This document shows positions 1 to 12,824 of a DNA stretch of 64,000 nt, one piece after another (the stretch's first letter is position 1; each line of letters opens with the position of its first letter). Source of the DNA: Glandiceps talaboti (lineage: Eukaryota > Hemichordata > Enteropneusta > Spengelidae); NCBI RefSeq assembly GCF_964340395.1, contig NC_135570.1:13092322-13156321 (forward strand), written 5' to 3'. A model generated the notes under the pieces. The model searched no databases. It saw only the letters and a list, made by a program, of their open reading frames with translations, and had not been told where the DNA came from. Both the position numbers and the translations under genes were made by a program.

Positions 1-430
1 CTATCTATTCTCCCATTAGCATTATTATTTCATCCTTTCCTTTCTGACACAGAATTACTCAACTGTGGCCACTGTAATCCTAAGATCTCTGATCATGGAG
101 AAAATTACCATATGGTTTATGTAAATTTTAAACTACGCTTACCGACTCTGATCTCGTATTATGCGAAATAAAGACTACGTTATTATTCTCGGCTTTTGGT
201 AAGTTTTACCAGAAGCAATAAAACAAAAGTAGACAGAATGGAAATCACTCAAATAGGATTATTAATGAGAGGATAAGAAAACAATACAAAACAGAATTAC
301 CCTTTTGAATTGAACTTACAGTAATTCCGACATGTAACAGGCTTTAAATAGATCTCAGACAACCTACTGATAACACAAACCTTTCTTGTTGTGGGTAAAA
401 TTATCAAAAAAAAAAATTGTTTTCTTCTGA

Positions 431-1035
431 GTCACCACATATAGTGAGAAATTGGGGAACATTAAATTTTGATGGGTTACTGAAAATTTTAATACTGTGT
501 GTCAATCACATGACAACTGGCTTAGAGGGAATACTGATAACCACATAGTAAGGGACTGGGGTACATCAAATTTTGGTGTGTCGTAAGGAACTTGTGCGTG
601 TCAGTGGCACATCAAATTGGCTGAGAGTGAGAGCTCATTGGTCACCATATAGTAAAGGATAGGGAATACCAAATGCTGGTCTGTCACAAGAAATTGATTT
701 GTGTCGATAACATGACAATTGGCTTAGAGGGAATACTAGTCACCACACAGTAAAAGACAGGGGAACATAAAATTTCTGTATCACAGCGAACTTTTGCTTG
801 TCAGTGGTGCACCAAATTGACTGAAAGTGCTCACTGCTGGACACTATGATATAGTAAAGGGTTTGGGGAATACCAAATTTTGGTGTATCACAAGATTGCT
901 GTACATCAGTAGCATGTCACAATGACATGGAAGACACACTTGTTACCACATAGTTACAGGATAGGGGGAACATCAAATATTTACACCACAATAAATTGAT
1001 GTGTGTCTGTCAGTCGCTCATCAAGGCATACTGTA
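431..1035 (+). repeat. Tandem array, about 103-bp unit, six diverged copies
   Basis: The landmark CACATAGTAAGGGATAGGGG recurs at about 435, 542, 646, 744, 850 and 947. Each copy is followed by ACATCAAATTTTGGTGTGTC and TGGCTTAGAGGGAATACT. Single inverted units of the same family lie at 17595 and 48123. Confidence 0.85.
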
Positions 1036-1963
1036 GACAACCAAGAAGGACTGGAGATAAGAATTCTACGACAGAATGAATTTTCTTCACAGTGATTGTA
1101 ACATTTGCTGGTTATGCCATTTTTGATACATCTTTCTCAAAACTGATCTTGTGTAAAGGTCTTGCAGTTCCTGTTTTATTAATCAGGGCTTACAGAATGT
1201 ATCATTGTACTTTTAGAAATCTAAATTAGTTATTTCTGCAGAGTAATGTCGACATTTTAAGTTCTTCCTGAGTTAACAGCGTTGACCTGTTGCAGGAAGC
1301 AGAGGTACATGTAACAACAAGATTAGTACAAGATTAGTTGAACACTAAGCTCTGAACCACTGAATAGGGTCAAGAATTACAGGATTTATATTCCACATTC
1401 ACAGCACAAGATTTTCATTTAACCTTTTCAAGTTTTCTTTTCTTTCTATTTTCAAAAAGAGTTAGAGCAACTCTTAGTTGCCCCCCCCCCTCAAAAAAAA
1501 AGTTGCTAAACTGTTGCATTCAGTTACATCCAATGATAAACATGCCAAAGAAACTAAAGTTACCTCATGTCAGACATCTATAACTTTTACAAGTTTGTCA
1601 ATTTTCAACATCTTGTTTGTTGACAATCATGGCTACATGTGACTATCATACAGGGATCTCCCCACTTTAATTGAAGTCCTGGACGATATTAATATTCATG
1701 ACCTAATTAACCTTGATCTTGTGATTACACAAGAAACCATACATGCTATCAGAACTTATCTCTCTCTGCCTGTGACCTGGGTTCTAAGTGTTTTTTTATT
1801 GAAATTGTTGGGTACAAGATCTGAAAAAAGACTCACAAAACTGTTCAATAACTGTTACTGCTGACATGGCATCTACATGTCTACGGCTATCATGCAGGCA
1901 AATCCAATATAACCACACAGACATTAAAAGCACAAACTTTACCACAAAAGCTAAATCCTCATT
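1036..1963. other. No gene seen
   Basis: Unique AT-rich sequence with a C10 then A9 run at 1481-1501. No frame over 60 codons and no splice-framed exon was recognised. Confidence 0.6.
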
Positions 1964-1979
1964 TGACCTCTAGTGACCT
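1964..1979. promoter_or_regulatory. DR4-type nuclear receptor half-site pair
   Basis: Two perfect TGACCT half-sites separated by four bases, the spacing used by TR/LXR-type receptors with RXR. Motif evidence only. Confidence 0.25.
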
Positions 1980-2436
1980 CAGAAACCACCAAATAGCATA
2001 ACTTCCTTGTATGATACACAAGATAAATTATTGACACAGAAATTACCAACAGCGGCTCAAAATACCAACCTTGCATAATCCTGACAAACTTATTTCATTT
2101 CTGCATGAGTTCCTCACCTCAACATGCAATATAAACGTCCAATTTGATTAATAGTCGATCTTATTATCTTCGTTTTCCATATTTACCTTAAATTTCCCTA
2201 GGGATAGATCTTCCTGGGAATTCAGGATTGATGAAGGAATGTTTCCCTGTGGCAGACCAGGAACGGCTGGGGCTGGATTTGGTTTTTAATTACGAACGTT
2301 TCTGATTTTGTTTTGATTACATTAGTCGTGGCTATGACTTGATAGCTACACTCTAACAAGGAATTAACTAAATCTTTGAATCTAATTCCTTCAAATTAAA
2401 ACATCAACATTAACAATAAATTGCTGATAGGTGGAA

Positions 2437-2805
2437 TTTCTAAGAAAACAGATCCTTTTTTTAGCTTATGAGGTAAAGATTAAATGGTTGATAATATGGC
2501 CATATTAAATACATTTTACGTTGTACATTACAGTTTTTGGAATGAGGTATCCTTAATTGGATATGGCCATATTTAAAATAAAATAAGTTGTATATTACTT
2601 TTTTGACTTTCTAAGAAAACCTTTTTATATTATCTCAGATACAGATTAAATGGATGATAATATGGCCATATTAGATAAATTTTAAGTTGTATATCATAGT
2701 TTTTGGAATTTTTAAAGAAATTTTTTTTAATATGAGGTACAGATTAATAGCAAGATAACATAGCCATATTAAATAAATTTTATGTTGTACATTGCATTTT
2801 TTGTC
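2437..2805 (+). repeat. Four-unit array carrying ATATGGCCATAT palindromes
   Basis: Units begin TTTCTAAGAAAACNNNTTTT and contain CAGATTAAATGGATGATAAT, a (A)TATGGCCATAT palindrome (degenerate in the last unit) and TTGTACATTACAGTTTTTGG. The second unit is shortened to about 63 bp; the others are about 100 bp. Confidence 0.75.
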
Positions 2806-3591
2806 ATAAAACTCACAGGAGATTTTTATGATATTTCTCGGGGAATGCAACTGCAGAAATTTAAAGTTTTTGTAATAATTACATTTGACAAAGTAATTTT
2901 ATCATTTTACTTCACTTTTTTTTTCTAAAATGATTGAAAAAAAAATATGCATACATAGTCCAGTCAGTTTTATTTACACAAGGAGCTATTTTTAGATATT
3001 ACTGTCCAGTCAGATATTTTCACTTTGTTTGACTTGTCATGTCCAAATAATCCAGCTCTGTACCGGTAAGTTTCCATGACAACAACAAGAATTTGGTGAC
3101 ATTATTACTTGCATATTTACAAAGCTTGATGTTTACAGTTTGTACAAATCTGGACGCGAACCATGAGAAGGAAATATATAACGCTCAAATACAATAGTTG
3201 TAACTTGTGCATGTATTTCTTGGAAGCACACCACCAAATATCAAAGGATTTGTCTTTTACATGTAATCACAGCTGTAAAACAATACATTTTTCCTTCTTT
3301 GCTCATAGGCTATCATTTGCAATCCTATCGTTTCCACAATTTGTCACCTATATAGCCCTTCTAATGTCATTTTCAAAGTAATCCTGTTTATCGATTATCA
3401 TGATGTTTCAAAAACTGACAGACTACAATTTTTATCCCTCCATAGAAATTGAAAACCACACCTGAAAAAATATTGACCTTGATAAAATATTGCTGAATGA
3501 CTCAGATTTTTCTGGAGAAAAGATATTACAAACAACAAGAAAACAAATTGTAAGATTAATATTAAAAGGACAAACTCCCTTTTTAACTTAA

Positions 3592-3905
3592 AGAAAGGCC
3601 CATGAATCAATCCCAGGTTCTCACATTACTGTTATCTTATAAGTGGAGCTATAAGGATATATGATGGGATTATTTTTTTTTTTACTTCCAACCAGCATTT
3701 TCTACAACTCTGCCAGACAGCAGTTTTTCTCACCAAAATGTTAAACCTTGATATGATCTGGCCTGTTTCCAATGTTACAATCCTGGGTCACCCTGTAAGT
3801 GTTAGCTGTGTCTCAGAGCAATTTTTCAATAGTTCTGCCAGACAACTGTTTTTCTTGTCCAAATTTTAAACCTAAGCTGACATTGGCCTTTAACTCTTCA
3901 ATATT
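3592..3905 (+). repeat. Degenerate copy of a ~160-bp dispersed repeat
   Basis: It contains AATCAATCCCAGGTTCTCAC and ACTGTTATCTTATAAGTGGA, then two tandem CTGCCAGACARC-TTTTTCT blocks (3707 and 3835). Related to 20731-21050. Confidence 0.6.
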
Positions 3906-4492
3906 GAGATGCCAAAAAAATGCAAACAAAATGTTTGTGACATAAATAACTATAGACCTGTTGCTGGTTCCAAGATGCATTGTGTGTCTCCCCCATACAA
4001 CATCATGTATTCTGTACGTACAGGAGGGGTTGCACGTACTACTCTGGGGGATAGTTATCACGTGACTGTACCCTGGGTTTATCAGTAATATCCTTCTCTG
4101 TTGCTGATGACATTCAATGCGAGTTTGTTCTATAAAATCACTCCTAATTAAAGAAGTCAACATGTCTTTCCATTATTTTACGATGAAACTGTTATTTCAA
4201 ATGAAATAAAAGATAAAACAACGCCGAAACATGACAACATAGGCAACGTCATCTCATGCATTTGCATCATGGAACCAGAACCAGAAAAAGGTCTATTTCT
4301 GAACTTTGATATACTGTTCACGTGCCATTAGTTGGTTGCATACTTCAGAAATACGACCTTTGTTCACTAACCCAAATTTACACGGAAGGTTATTTATTCA
4401 TGGCATCAGTTATCATACGGATTGTTTTCATTGTTTCATTAGAATCTAGATATCAAATACCACGGCCTTACAATCTTTCTAGTCGACTATTG

Positions 4493-4520
4493 TTGTCAGC
4501 CACTTGTTGTTGGCTGACAA
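4493..4520. other. Perfect 10-bp stem hairpin
   Basis: TTGTCAGCCA and TGGCTGACAA are separated by 8 bases. No role is assigned. Confidence 0.6.
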
Positions 4521-5110
4521 TGACAAGGTAAACAATGAGACTGAAGTCCAACCTTTTCATACTAACTGTTCCATTACAACGGAATGTAACTCTGCCCTGC
4601 ACTGGAGCACTTTGCTGTTGACAGACTTTTTTTACAACCACTTGTCAGTTGAAAGCACCTTGCCATATTTAAATGGTACTTACAAATTCCGCCCCCTTTT
4701 TGTGTGACTTGCAGGTCGTATTTTCAATGGTGCGTGCATGGCTTGAAGACGGACAACAAAAACCTGCAACAGTTGCAGTGATTGTCAATTCATGCTTACA
4801 ATATAAAGCAGTGTGCCCTTGTGAAAAAGAGCGTTTTTGGTTTTCTTTTGCGAGTCAAAGTGATGGAAACTGGTTTCTCGTAAATCATCACATGGTGAGG
4901 AATATTTATATTAAAGAAAACAAAAAACATGATCCAAAATTGATACAACAAAATAAAAAATACGGGCAAAGTTGTAATATTTTTGTCGAAATCACACAAA
5001 ATACTAATACAGATTTCCTTACTGATAGCAAACCTAGTAACAAAACAGAAAATATTCGAATGCAAAAAAAATTCCAAATTTTCAAAACAATTTTGCTAAA
5101 TTATTTGTAA

Positions 5111-8033
5111 AATTCAGTTTCTAAAAAGTGTGGGAACTGTTAATCTCCTTCAGCTGACCATGATAGACTGAAAAGTCTCTGTTTTAAATTGTGTTGCCTT
5201 TAGACAAGGCAATTACTGACCTATATACAGAGACAGAGTCTGGGTCATCAACCACAGTTTTACATTACACTAAAACATTGTTCACTTATTATGTCAAGAT
5301 ACGTTAGCTCACAAAGTACACTGGTGTACAAGACCACACCATTATGGGCAAACAAACAATGGCTTCCATAGCTACTGATGGCATACGTGTAAGGTCCTGT
5401 GTTTTTTTGAAGGGGTCTACTAAAGTGGGTAAAATCTACCCAGATACTTTACTACGGTTCCCACCACAATTTTAGTACCAGGTATGAAAATATAAACAAA
5501 TTTTGTCAATAATTTCCCATAGATATTTTACTAGGGTTTCATACCATATATTTGGTATGGGGTAACATATATGTAAATTTATGTTATTTTATTGGAAGTT
5601 TCCCTCCGTTCACAAATCATAACAAAGACATTATGATCTACCACATAGACAATATCTGCACCATTTCTGCTAAGGTTACCTGGTAACTAAGGCAAACTTT
5701 GGTAAAAGTTGCATGGATTTTCTACATTTTTTACCATAATTTTACTGGTGTTTGAGAACGCCAGTACAGTGACCAAGGATCCTAGAGAGGTAGAGAGATT
5801 TCACCTACTTACCGTCCTTAGCACGAACACTAATTTGGCAAAAACTTAAGATATGTAGTTCTTTCTAGGTCTAACACCAGACAACAGTACATGTCACATG
5901 AACTGGCCCAACTGGACATCAAAAGTCACAAGTTTCAGCATCAAAACCAGAAATACAAGATTCTACATTGTTGTCTCGTTGGATCTGCGTTTGTCTGTTT
6001 GTGGTTTCAACACCACAGGAAGGAGACCCTTCTCAGCACATATACAATTATAATAACTTCCATCTGTACCTAATGGTTGAGTCACTATTTCGCGATATCT
6101 CTGTACTTCCCTGGTTATTTCCTTGCACTGCCAGACTACGATAAGAAACCCACTTTCACACAACACAACATAATGAATTCCTTGTTGTTTTCGACCACAT
6201 GTTATAATTTTATCGATAACGTACGAGGAACCTGGGTAACATCTGTGTAAACTTAAGGAAATGACTGCTCCAAAAATTACATTTGTTTGGATTTGTTTCG
6301 GTGTTTCAATGCAATGTCCATATGAAAATAAAGACTTTTTTTTATAAATTTGATGATGATTCTTAATTTATAAATTGAGCCTACAACCACCATCCCCACC
6401 CCACGAAAAAATGCTAACTGAAAAGTTTGTTATTCTATGTACAATAACAAACATTTCACACATTTTTTTTATTTTTCGCAATTTATTGAGTTACAAACTT
6501 TGACTTTATATATGTTCTTTCACATTCTGTTTTCAAGTAGAAAAACATAGTAAAGTTATTTTATGAATAAAATCCACAATAAATACCCAAATGTCATCAA
6601 CATGGCCAATTTAAAACCCCCTCACATCTTATCTATGCTAGCTATGTTGACACTGCCGTAAAAGTACTTTCTAGTGAGTTGGACGTTACAAATAAAAATG
6701 TTCCTCACTAAGAATGTAGCTTTTCGGCTGACAATTTCATAATTTGGAAGACACATGCAAACAAATATGAGAGTTTGTTGAGAGAAAAGTTATATTGTAA
6801 AATTTGAAGACTTAGTTATTTCATAAAAGTTCAACTTTATAATTGTACTGGTCAAAATTTGATGGAAATTTTTTCAACAAGCAAACAGATCCCATATGTT
6901 CTCCTCCTGGTGATGTCTCTATATAGAAACTAAAGAAGGCGATACTGGCCTCTAACAGTGAGCCCTCTTGTGAACAAATTCGAGAGCTTCACTATCCAAG
7001 AACACTGCATTAGTTTGAAACCTCTAACTGCTGCGGTATCTCTAACCACTATGGGTTGTAATTTTTATTAATTTTCATCCACAAACAACTTAATTGCCTA
7101 TCATGAATTTTTTATCCATACATGGATATTTTTCTTTCGCTGCTGTGTTCGAAGTTGGTAGTCTAATTTGACAGCTGACAGCTGCCTGGCTCTATGAACT
7201 CCATATAAAATAAATAACACCTTCTGTATATCTTAAAAGCAGTGCAGTGTGACCACTCAGCTCCGTCTTAGTTGGGGTCAAGCTATTCACCTACCCCACA
7301 CTGGTTTTAATACAGACCATACAAACTGGCTCCATCAATGAGGTACCCGCCTCTAGGCTCCAACAAAATTAGAAATCCATTCAGCAGAAAAAACTTGTCT
7401 TAATCACGGTAATAGCTAATATTAAACTCGTATCCATATAAGTTTGTAATTAATTGATGAGCAGGTTGGCTCCACATTTTACGACTAGCCAAAACATGAC
7501 AAAGATATGCTAATGATATGCTAATAATGTAATTTACCAATCTGTTACATCTCACTATGATATGTTGTCGATGTAGAAAAACGTTCACTGTACCATAACA
7601 TTTAAAACATATCATGCATTATTAATAGTGGCATGGCTCCAAGCGAAGGTCTCTGTCTGTTCTACCCAAGTTTTAAAATTCTACTAATGGTCCAGCGCAC
7701 GTCATGTTTCGTGATGATAATTTACGAATGGTCCACGGTGTGACGCCATGACCAACTCAAACATGTAGGCGTATTAAATCAATTTTAACATTGCTGTAAA
7801 TTACTAGACATCGTTCATTATTTTTCGCTTGGAATTAACTTTCATTACTTTTCCCTGGGGTCTCGTTTTTAACCATGTACAACCTAAAATAACACTTCCT
7901 GAAACTAATAGAATATCTTTCATGGGGATTTTCAAAATTATAGCAATCCGTGAGGGGATGGTTGGTCGCTGCAAAATGCAAAAAATATACCTATAAACTA
8001 AAAGTTACATCTAAAAACGTACTTTCAAGTTAT
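5111..8033. other. No gene seen; weak repeat-family pieces only
   Basis: Unique AT-rich DNA. Pieces at about 5410-5500 and 5780-5835 resemble the GGTAAAATGAC array at 34.9-35.2 kb. Short frames are AT-driven. Confidence 0.55.
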
Positions 8034-8234
8034 GTCTTGAAATAATTTGCTGCAAAAGGTTAAAGGTTATACAAACATTTCACCAAGATATACTAAAACT
8101 ATTACTTAGAAAACCTGGTCTTTCTTATATCAAAAATAAATTCTGTAAAAGGAAAAAATAATGTATGCCTAAAACATATTTCAATTTGTGTATTTTGCTC
8201 TTGAAATAGTTTGCTACAAAAAGGTTAAAGGTCA
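8034..8234 (+). repeat. Diverged direct duplication (~164 bp apart)
   Basis: CTTGAAATAATTTGCTGC and CTTGAAATAGTTTGCTAC are each followed by AAAAGGTTAAAGGTYAT. The second copy carries a DR1-like AGGTTAAAGGTCA (8222-8234). Confidence 0.5.
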
Positions 8235-9869
8235 TATCCATGTTACATATCAGTGGATTAAGTAATGGCCTAAGTTAGATCCATGCTGTCAGACCATACA
8301 CTGACAATGTTGTCAAATTTTATGTACAACTGTACACCTAACACCTGTCAGGGCTGTACCTCATAAAACGAGTGTCTGTCTTTTGAAGGAACTCTGAGGC
8401 CATGAATACGTCAAAAGCATTGGTGTGGAACATAACCTTCAAATCAACTCAGGTCAGGTGGAAATGAGGAAAGGTGATTTTTTTCAAGGTTGGCATAAAA
8501 TTACACAACTTGGCTGTCAACATATCAGCACACGTAAAACAGATTGCAGTTGCTCTATTGTTACGATTACATGATTGTGTTAACTGACAACAAACATGTG
8601 TAATTTACAGTTGGGTGTCCTGACATTGCAAGCTTCTAAAACGAGAGGTGAACAGAACCACCCCCTTTTTTTATGAATAGCATTTGTCAATGAATCATGA
8701 AACACGTTATGAGACCTTGAGAGTGACAACCTGTACATTTATAAAGTCAGACACTAGTAAAAATAAACGGTTGTTTGCAGTAAACAGGAGTTTACTCACT
8801 GCAGGGGGTGGACAACAGCTGGTGACAGTACTAAATAGGTTAGCAACAAAGCATTGAAATGTGCTAGGTGTCAAAACTCAAAACTCAAGTGTTAATTTTC
8901 TGTGAAGCATTGTGAAAATCTGCTGATGAAGGTGTCAAGGTTTTTATCAAATGTAGCAAACTCAAAAATACAAACTCACCTATCCATACTCCAACGTTGT
9001 GCTAAGTATATATTATTCTGGGTAATCACTGGTAACTCTACAGGCACACTTCTTCAAACTAAACAATACAACACTGTGTGTGCAAGACCGCCCTTGTTGA
9101 CTGTTACCCTGTGTTTATCTTGTGCGCTATGGACAGTTTCCTGCTACTGTGTACTCCACTAACCAATACAGGAAGTCTGTATGTCACATGCACAAGGGGT
9201 CCCCAGAGAAGTGAGGCATTCAGTCCCTATCGAATTCCAGCCACAACTGAAGACAATGTTGTTTAATGAGGTGCCATCCACCTATTAGAGTGTACTTATG
9301 ATGAAACCACTGAATAAGCCTGCAATCAATGACTTTAATGAATACCCTGCCTTATTAATCTATTGTTTATACTGGTTTACACTGACCAAACCAATTATGT
9401 AATGTCCCTCATTGCTACTTCACCCCTTCTTAATATGGTTTGTTCCACTACAAAATCTCAGCCCCCATATTTGCTCTGCCTCCCAGTGTTTTCACTTATC
9501 AAAACACCATCTTCATTTATCTATATCTTCAGCCATATCTTAAGATGCCCTACTAAATACCAAAAGGTTACCCAGCAGTCTACAACTTCATTTGGAAGCC
9601 TACCAAAACCTACGGCATTTTCCATTTCATCTACTTATTACCACGCAGTCAACTTCTTTTAGTTGTCAATTTAATACATTTATTTACAAATTACAAACAC
9701 AACTGCAAAAGAAAATAAACAAATAATAAAACTAGAACATAGACACTTGGAGCAAACTTTACAGATTGTACTTCCTTCGAGGTTTCTGCTTAAATTTCCA
9801 GGTTTTTAACTTACAAACTAGAAACGAAAACAAACTTTATTTATGATGCTATGTTGTGACTGCAGTTGT

Positions 9870-9960
9870 AATTTGTTTTGTCTATGTATTTGTTATGCAA
9901 ATTTCAAAGTGACTAGCATACTTTTGTTTTGTCTACACCATTGTTATGCAAATTACATGG
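9870..9960 (+). repeat. 51-bp direct duplication with octamer motifs
   Basis: TTTGTTTTGTCTA is followed by ATTGTTATGCAAAT in both copies. ATGCAAAT sits at 9895-9902 and 9946-9953. Confidence 0.6.
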
Positions 9961-10883
9961 TAAATTTGAGTTGGCTGACACCTATTGGACAAGATTATCA
10001 CCTCAAATATTAATCCTACCACCCCTAATTTCTCAACTCTTTGGTATAGCCCAGAACTTTCTTTCAGAACACTAAAACTTAAAAGCAATTCGTTCATCCA
10101 AATAAACAGTGAAGTACACCCCAGGCAACTACTGAACAGAAATATAGGACATGTGTCACCATAGTACATTGTAAAACAAACAAGAGAAAATCGATTCAAA
10201 AATGATTCTATACAAACATCTTATGACCTGGAAACTGAATTCAGAGTTTTCATGAAATACAGTGCATGAATAAAAATTGTATACAAAGAATTTTCCTTTC
10301 TAAACTTTTGTTTATCCTATACTGCATGCATTAATAAATTCAATACAGTATAAAAGGCATGATACATGCACTGAAAAACCAATGCTCATGAAATCAATAT
10401 ACACCAACCCTTCACCAAATACTTTTTAATTTTGCTGGTATAAACAAGTATGGCATATTCCAACATTACAATTCTGCTGATGCTAAAATTAACACCTTTT
10501 AGCACCTTCTTACACCTGTACCCATATGGTGAATAACGCCACCAGCCTATGCTTTGGGGCTATGTGTAAATAAAACTTGTTTGTCTAAACTAAGCATCTT
10601 GCTGGAACTCGTTGACACCTCTCAATCCGATAATGGTCAGTAGTTGTACCTCAGATCACAGACAAGAAACTGTGTTCCTTGTCTGTGTTCAGATGTTGTA
10701 CCATGGCTCACAGTCCTGCTTGCAGACGGTGCACGCGTTTCGCTCAACACCGTCCTACGAAAAGTAACCGTCCTATAGCGAGTGCGAAAACAAAATACTT
10801 TCGCACCAATAACAAAATAATTACATATAATTTTTTTTTATAAAGCTATCAAATATTAGCAATCGGTCGAATATGTACTCATC

Positions 10884-11090
10884 TTACATCTTTTTGACGA
10901 TAGTAGTCGCTGGTACGATCACAAAAGGTGTCGAAATCGGAACTTTTCCAGTTCCGACTGATTTCAAAGTCCCGCCATACAAACTCCGCCACATTTGATC
11001 GGGCGTCCACTTGGGCATAAACTTTACGATTGAACTTGTGATTTCGGGATTTCTGGTCCTCCGGACTGGGACTAGTACTTTTGTAGCCAA
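10884..11090 (-). other. 68-codon open frame in GC-raised segment, unassigned
   Basis: The minus-strand frame includes KFMPKWTPDQMWRSLYGG and ends close to a donor-like AT|GTAAGA. An internal near-palindrome (GGAACTTTTCCAGTTCC) and the surrounding TIR cluster make a TE fragment more likely than a host exon. No family is recognised. Confidence 0.12.
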
Positions 11091-12077
11091 GGCGAGGTAA
11101 AATTACTAAATAGTCGATTTATTGCTGATATTTGAACACAGATGCGTTAAATCTTTAGTTACTAGCATTTCAGGTAAGCCCAGGTTTCACAACTGTCTCT
11201 TTGTAGGCGACTTACTCCGTATGCAAGCAGGGCGACATGGACCCTCAGACCACTAGTGGTCAACCGGTCTGAGATGGATCATAGACCCTACGAAATGGAT
11301 GTAGCCTAGTAGAAATGTCTGTATTTGTGAACAGTAAGGAATGTCTCTCAGATAGACTGTGTCCATGACTGTACAATGTTGTGTCAATCAAGGCCTCTTC
11401 GCAGGTTTGTGAAAATGATGCTGGGGACTAATCTCCATTTCAAAAAGGGAAGTTTTTCTAACTGAAAAAGGTGTTTGTCCTGAATGTTCGATAACTTGCA
11501 TTTTCGTCATTTTCTCGTCTCTGTTAATTTTAGCGACGAAGGGATATGATATTCCATAGAACGCCTTTTGTTTTATCAATTACAAACAATAGCATGTGAA
11601 GGGCGATATAATGTTGCCTTGTCCGAGAAACGGGAAGTACACTAGCTGTTTTCACTTCACTGCTCACACTTACATTGAAGAGCTATGTAGTCAGTAATCT
11701 TGGCTAGTCTATTCTATTGTCGGACAGAATTTTCCCTCAAATTCAACATCACTGTCAGAAAGTATTCGAGAGAGGTTTACAACGTTTAAACTTTATTCAT
11801 CCTGGATTCAATAGCAAGTGTACATTCTTTGATCACGGATTTGCGAGTGCAAAACATTATAAAACTTAAAAGCACGGGACTGCAATTTTGTGTTCCTTGT
11901 CTGTGTAACCTCAGATCACTGAAAATATTCATTAGTGGTCTGAGTCTGAGTTGGAACACATCTCCGTTTATAGTGCTAGTTGTGTGTATTCACTAAGCCG
12001 TTTCAATATAATAATCATATGGATGTTTTATTTTCAACATCACGCAAACCATTGGCCTCTTTTCATGGTAGCGATTA

Positions 12078-12235
12078 GTCTATCTGCTAGACCTCGGATG
12101 TTCTTCCGATACAATACGACACACGACCGAACATCGCTTTCGAGGATGGAACATCCAAGGCAAGCCCTCACTGCGAACTTCGTTCGCTTATAGTAATAAG
12201 TATCGAAAGAAAGCACGAACATCTAGCAGCAAGAC
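12078..12235. mobile_element. Short TIR element, TCTAGCAGC family copy 1
   Basis: It opens GTCTATCTGCTAGACCTCGG and closes ACATCTAGCAGCAAGAC. The ends pair over about 35 bases, including CGATAC with GTATCG. It is non-coding. Confidence 0.7.
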
Positions 12236-12261
12236 TAGGTAGCGATTTGACAGACGCCAAC

Positions 12262-12379
12262 AAAATCGAATTTTAGACTCTAATATTACTCTTCGCACGT
12301 ACAGAGTACTTTTTATAGGATAATATCATAAAAAGTGAATCAGAGCAAGCATCTAACCTAGAGTCTAAAATTAGATTTT
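12262..12379. repeat. 118-bp foldback
   Basis: AAAATCGAATTTTAGACTCT at the left pairs with AGAGTCTAAAATTAGATTTT at the right, with two mismatches. A second nested stem CTTTTTAT/ATAAAAAG sits in the middle (12310-12337). Confidence 0.75.
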
Positions 12380-12690
12380 ATCCGATAATGGATATTTGTG
12401 TAATGTCGCGTCTTCATGGGGTCAGGTGTAAAAAAGACGGGTCAAAGTTTGGAAATGTGCACTCAGAGAACTGTGACACAACTGCTGACAGAGAGATCTC
12501 AAATCATATTTCAGAGCTAAGGTGGCTATTGTCCTGTGTGTTCATTATAAAGCGGCCAAGTTCGCGTCACAATTTGTAAAATAACACTACGACATTATAC
12601 TAAACAATAAAAGAATAAATAAGCCTTTGAAGTTTCTGTGCTCCTACTATAAATACTTCCTATGAATCTGGCCACAGCTACTCATGTCCT

Positions 12691-12803
12691 AGTCTAGCTG
12701 CTAGACCTCAGGTGTTATTCCGAATTTACAATACGACAAGGATGGGCGTTCGCCATCACAGCGAAATTCGTCGGGAGAAAGCCCGAACGTCTAGCAGCAA
12801 GAC
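12691..12803. mobile_element. Short TIR element, TCTAGCAGC family copy 2
   Basis: It opens AGTCTAGCTGCTAGACCTCA and closes GAACGTCTAGCAGCAAGAC. It is homologous to the copy at 12078 with a shorter centre. Confidence 0.7.
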
Positions 12804-12824
12804 AACTTTCTATAGTGGTCTGAG

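Larger units (their letters stand above)
10645..12824. mobile_element. Cluster of nested foldback/TIR element remnants
   Basis: The motif CTCAGAYCACTA or its complement recurs at about 10650, 11244-11273, 11912-11943 and 12813-12824. At two of these places it is itself inverted. TGTGTTCCTTGTCTGTG occurs at about 10671 and 11890. Three smaller foldbacks lie within (12078-12235, 12262-12379, 12691-12803). GC content is raised at 10.6-11.1 kb. The outer motifs suggest one or two larger elements into which others inserted; exact boundaries are uncertain. Confidence 0.5.

Noticed and set aside
4673-5110. 145-codon plus frame
   Set aside because: The C-terminal half is lysine/asparagine-rich as expected by chance in AT-rich DNA; no motif.
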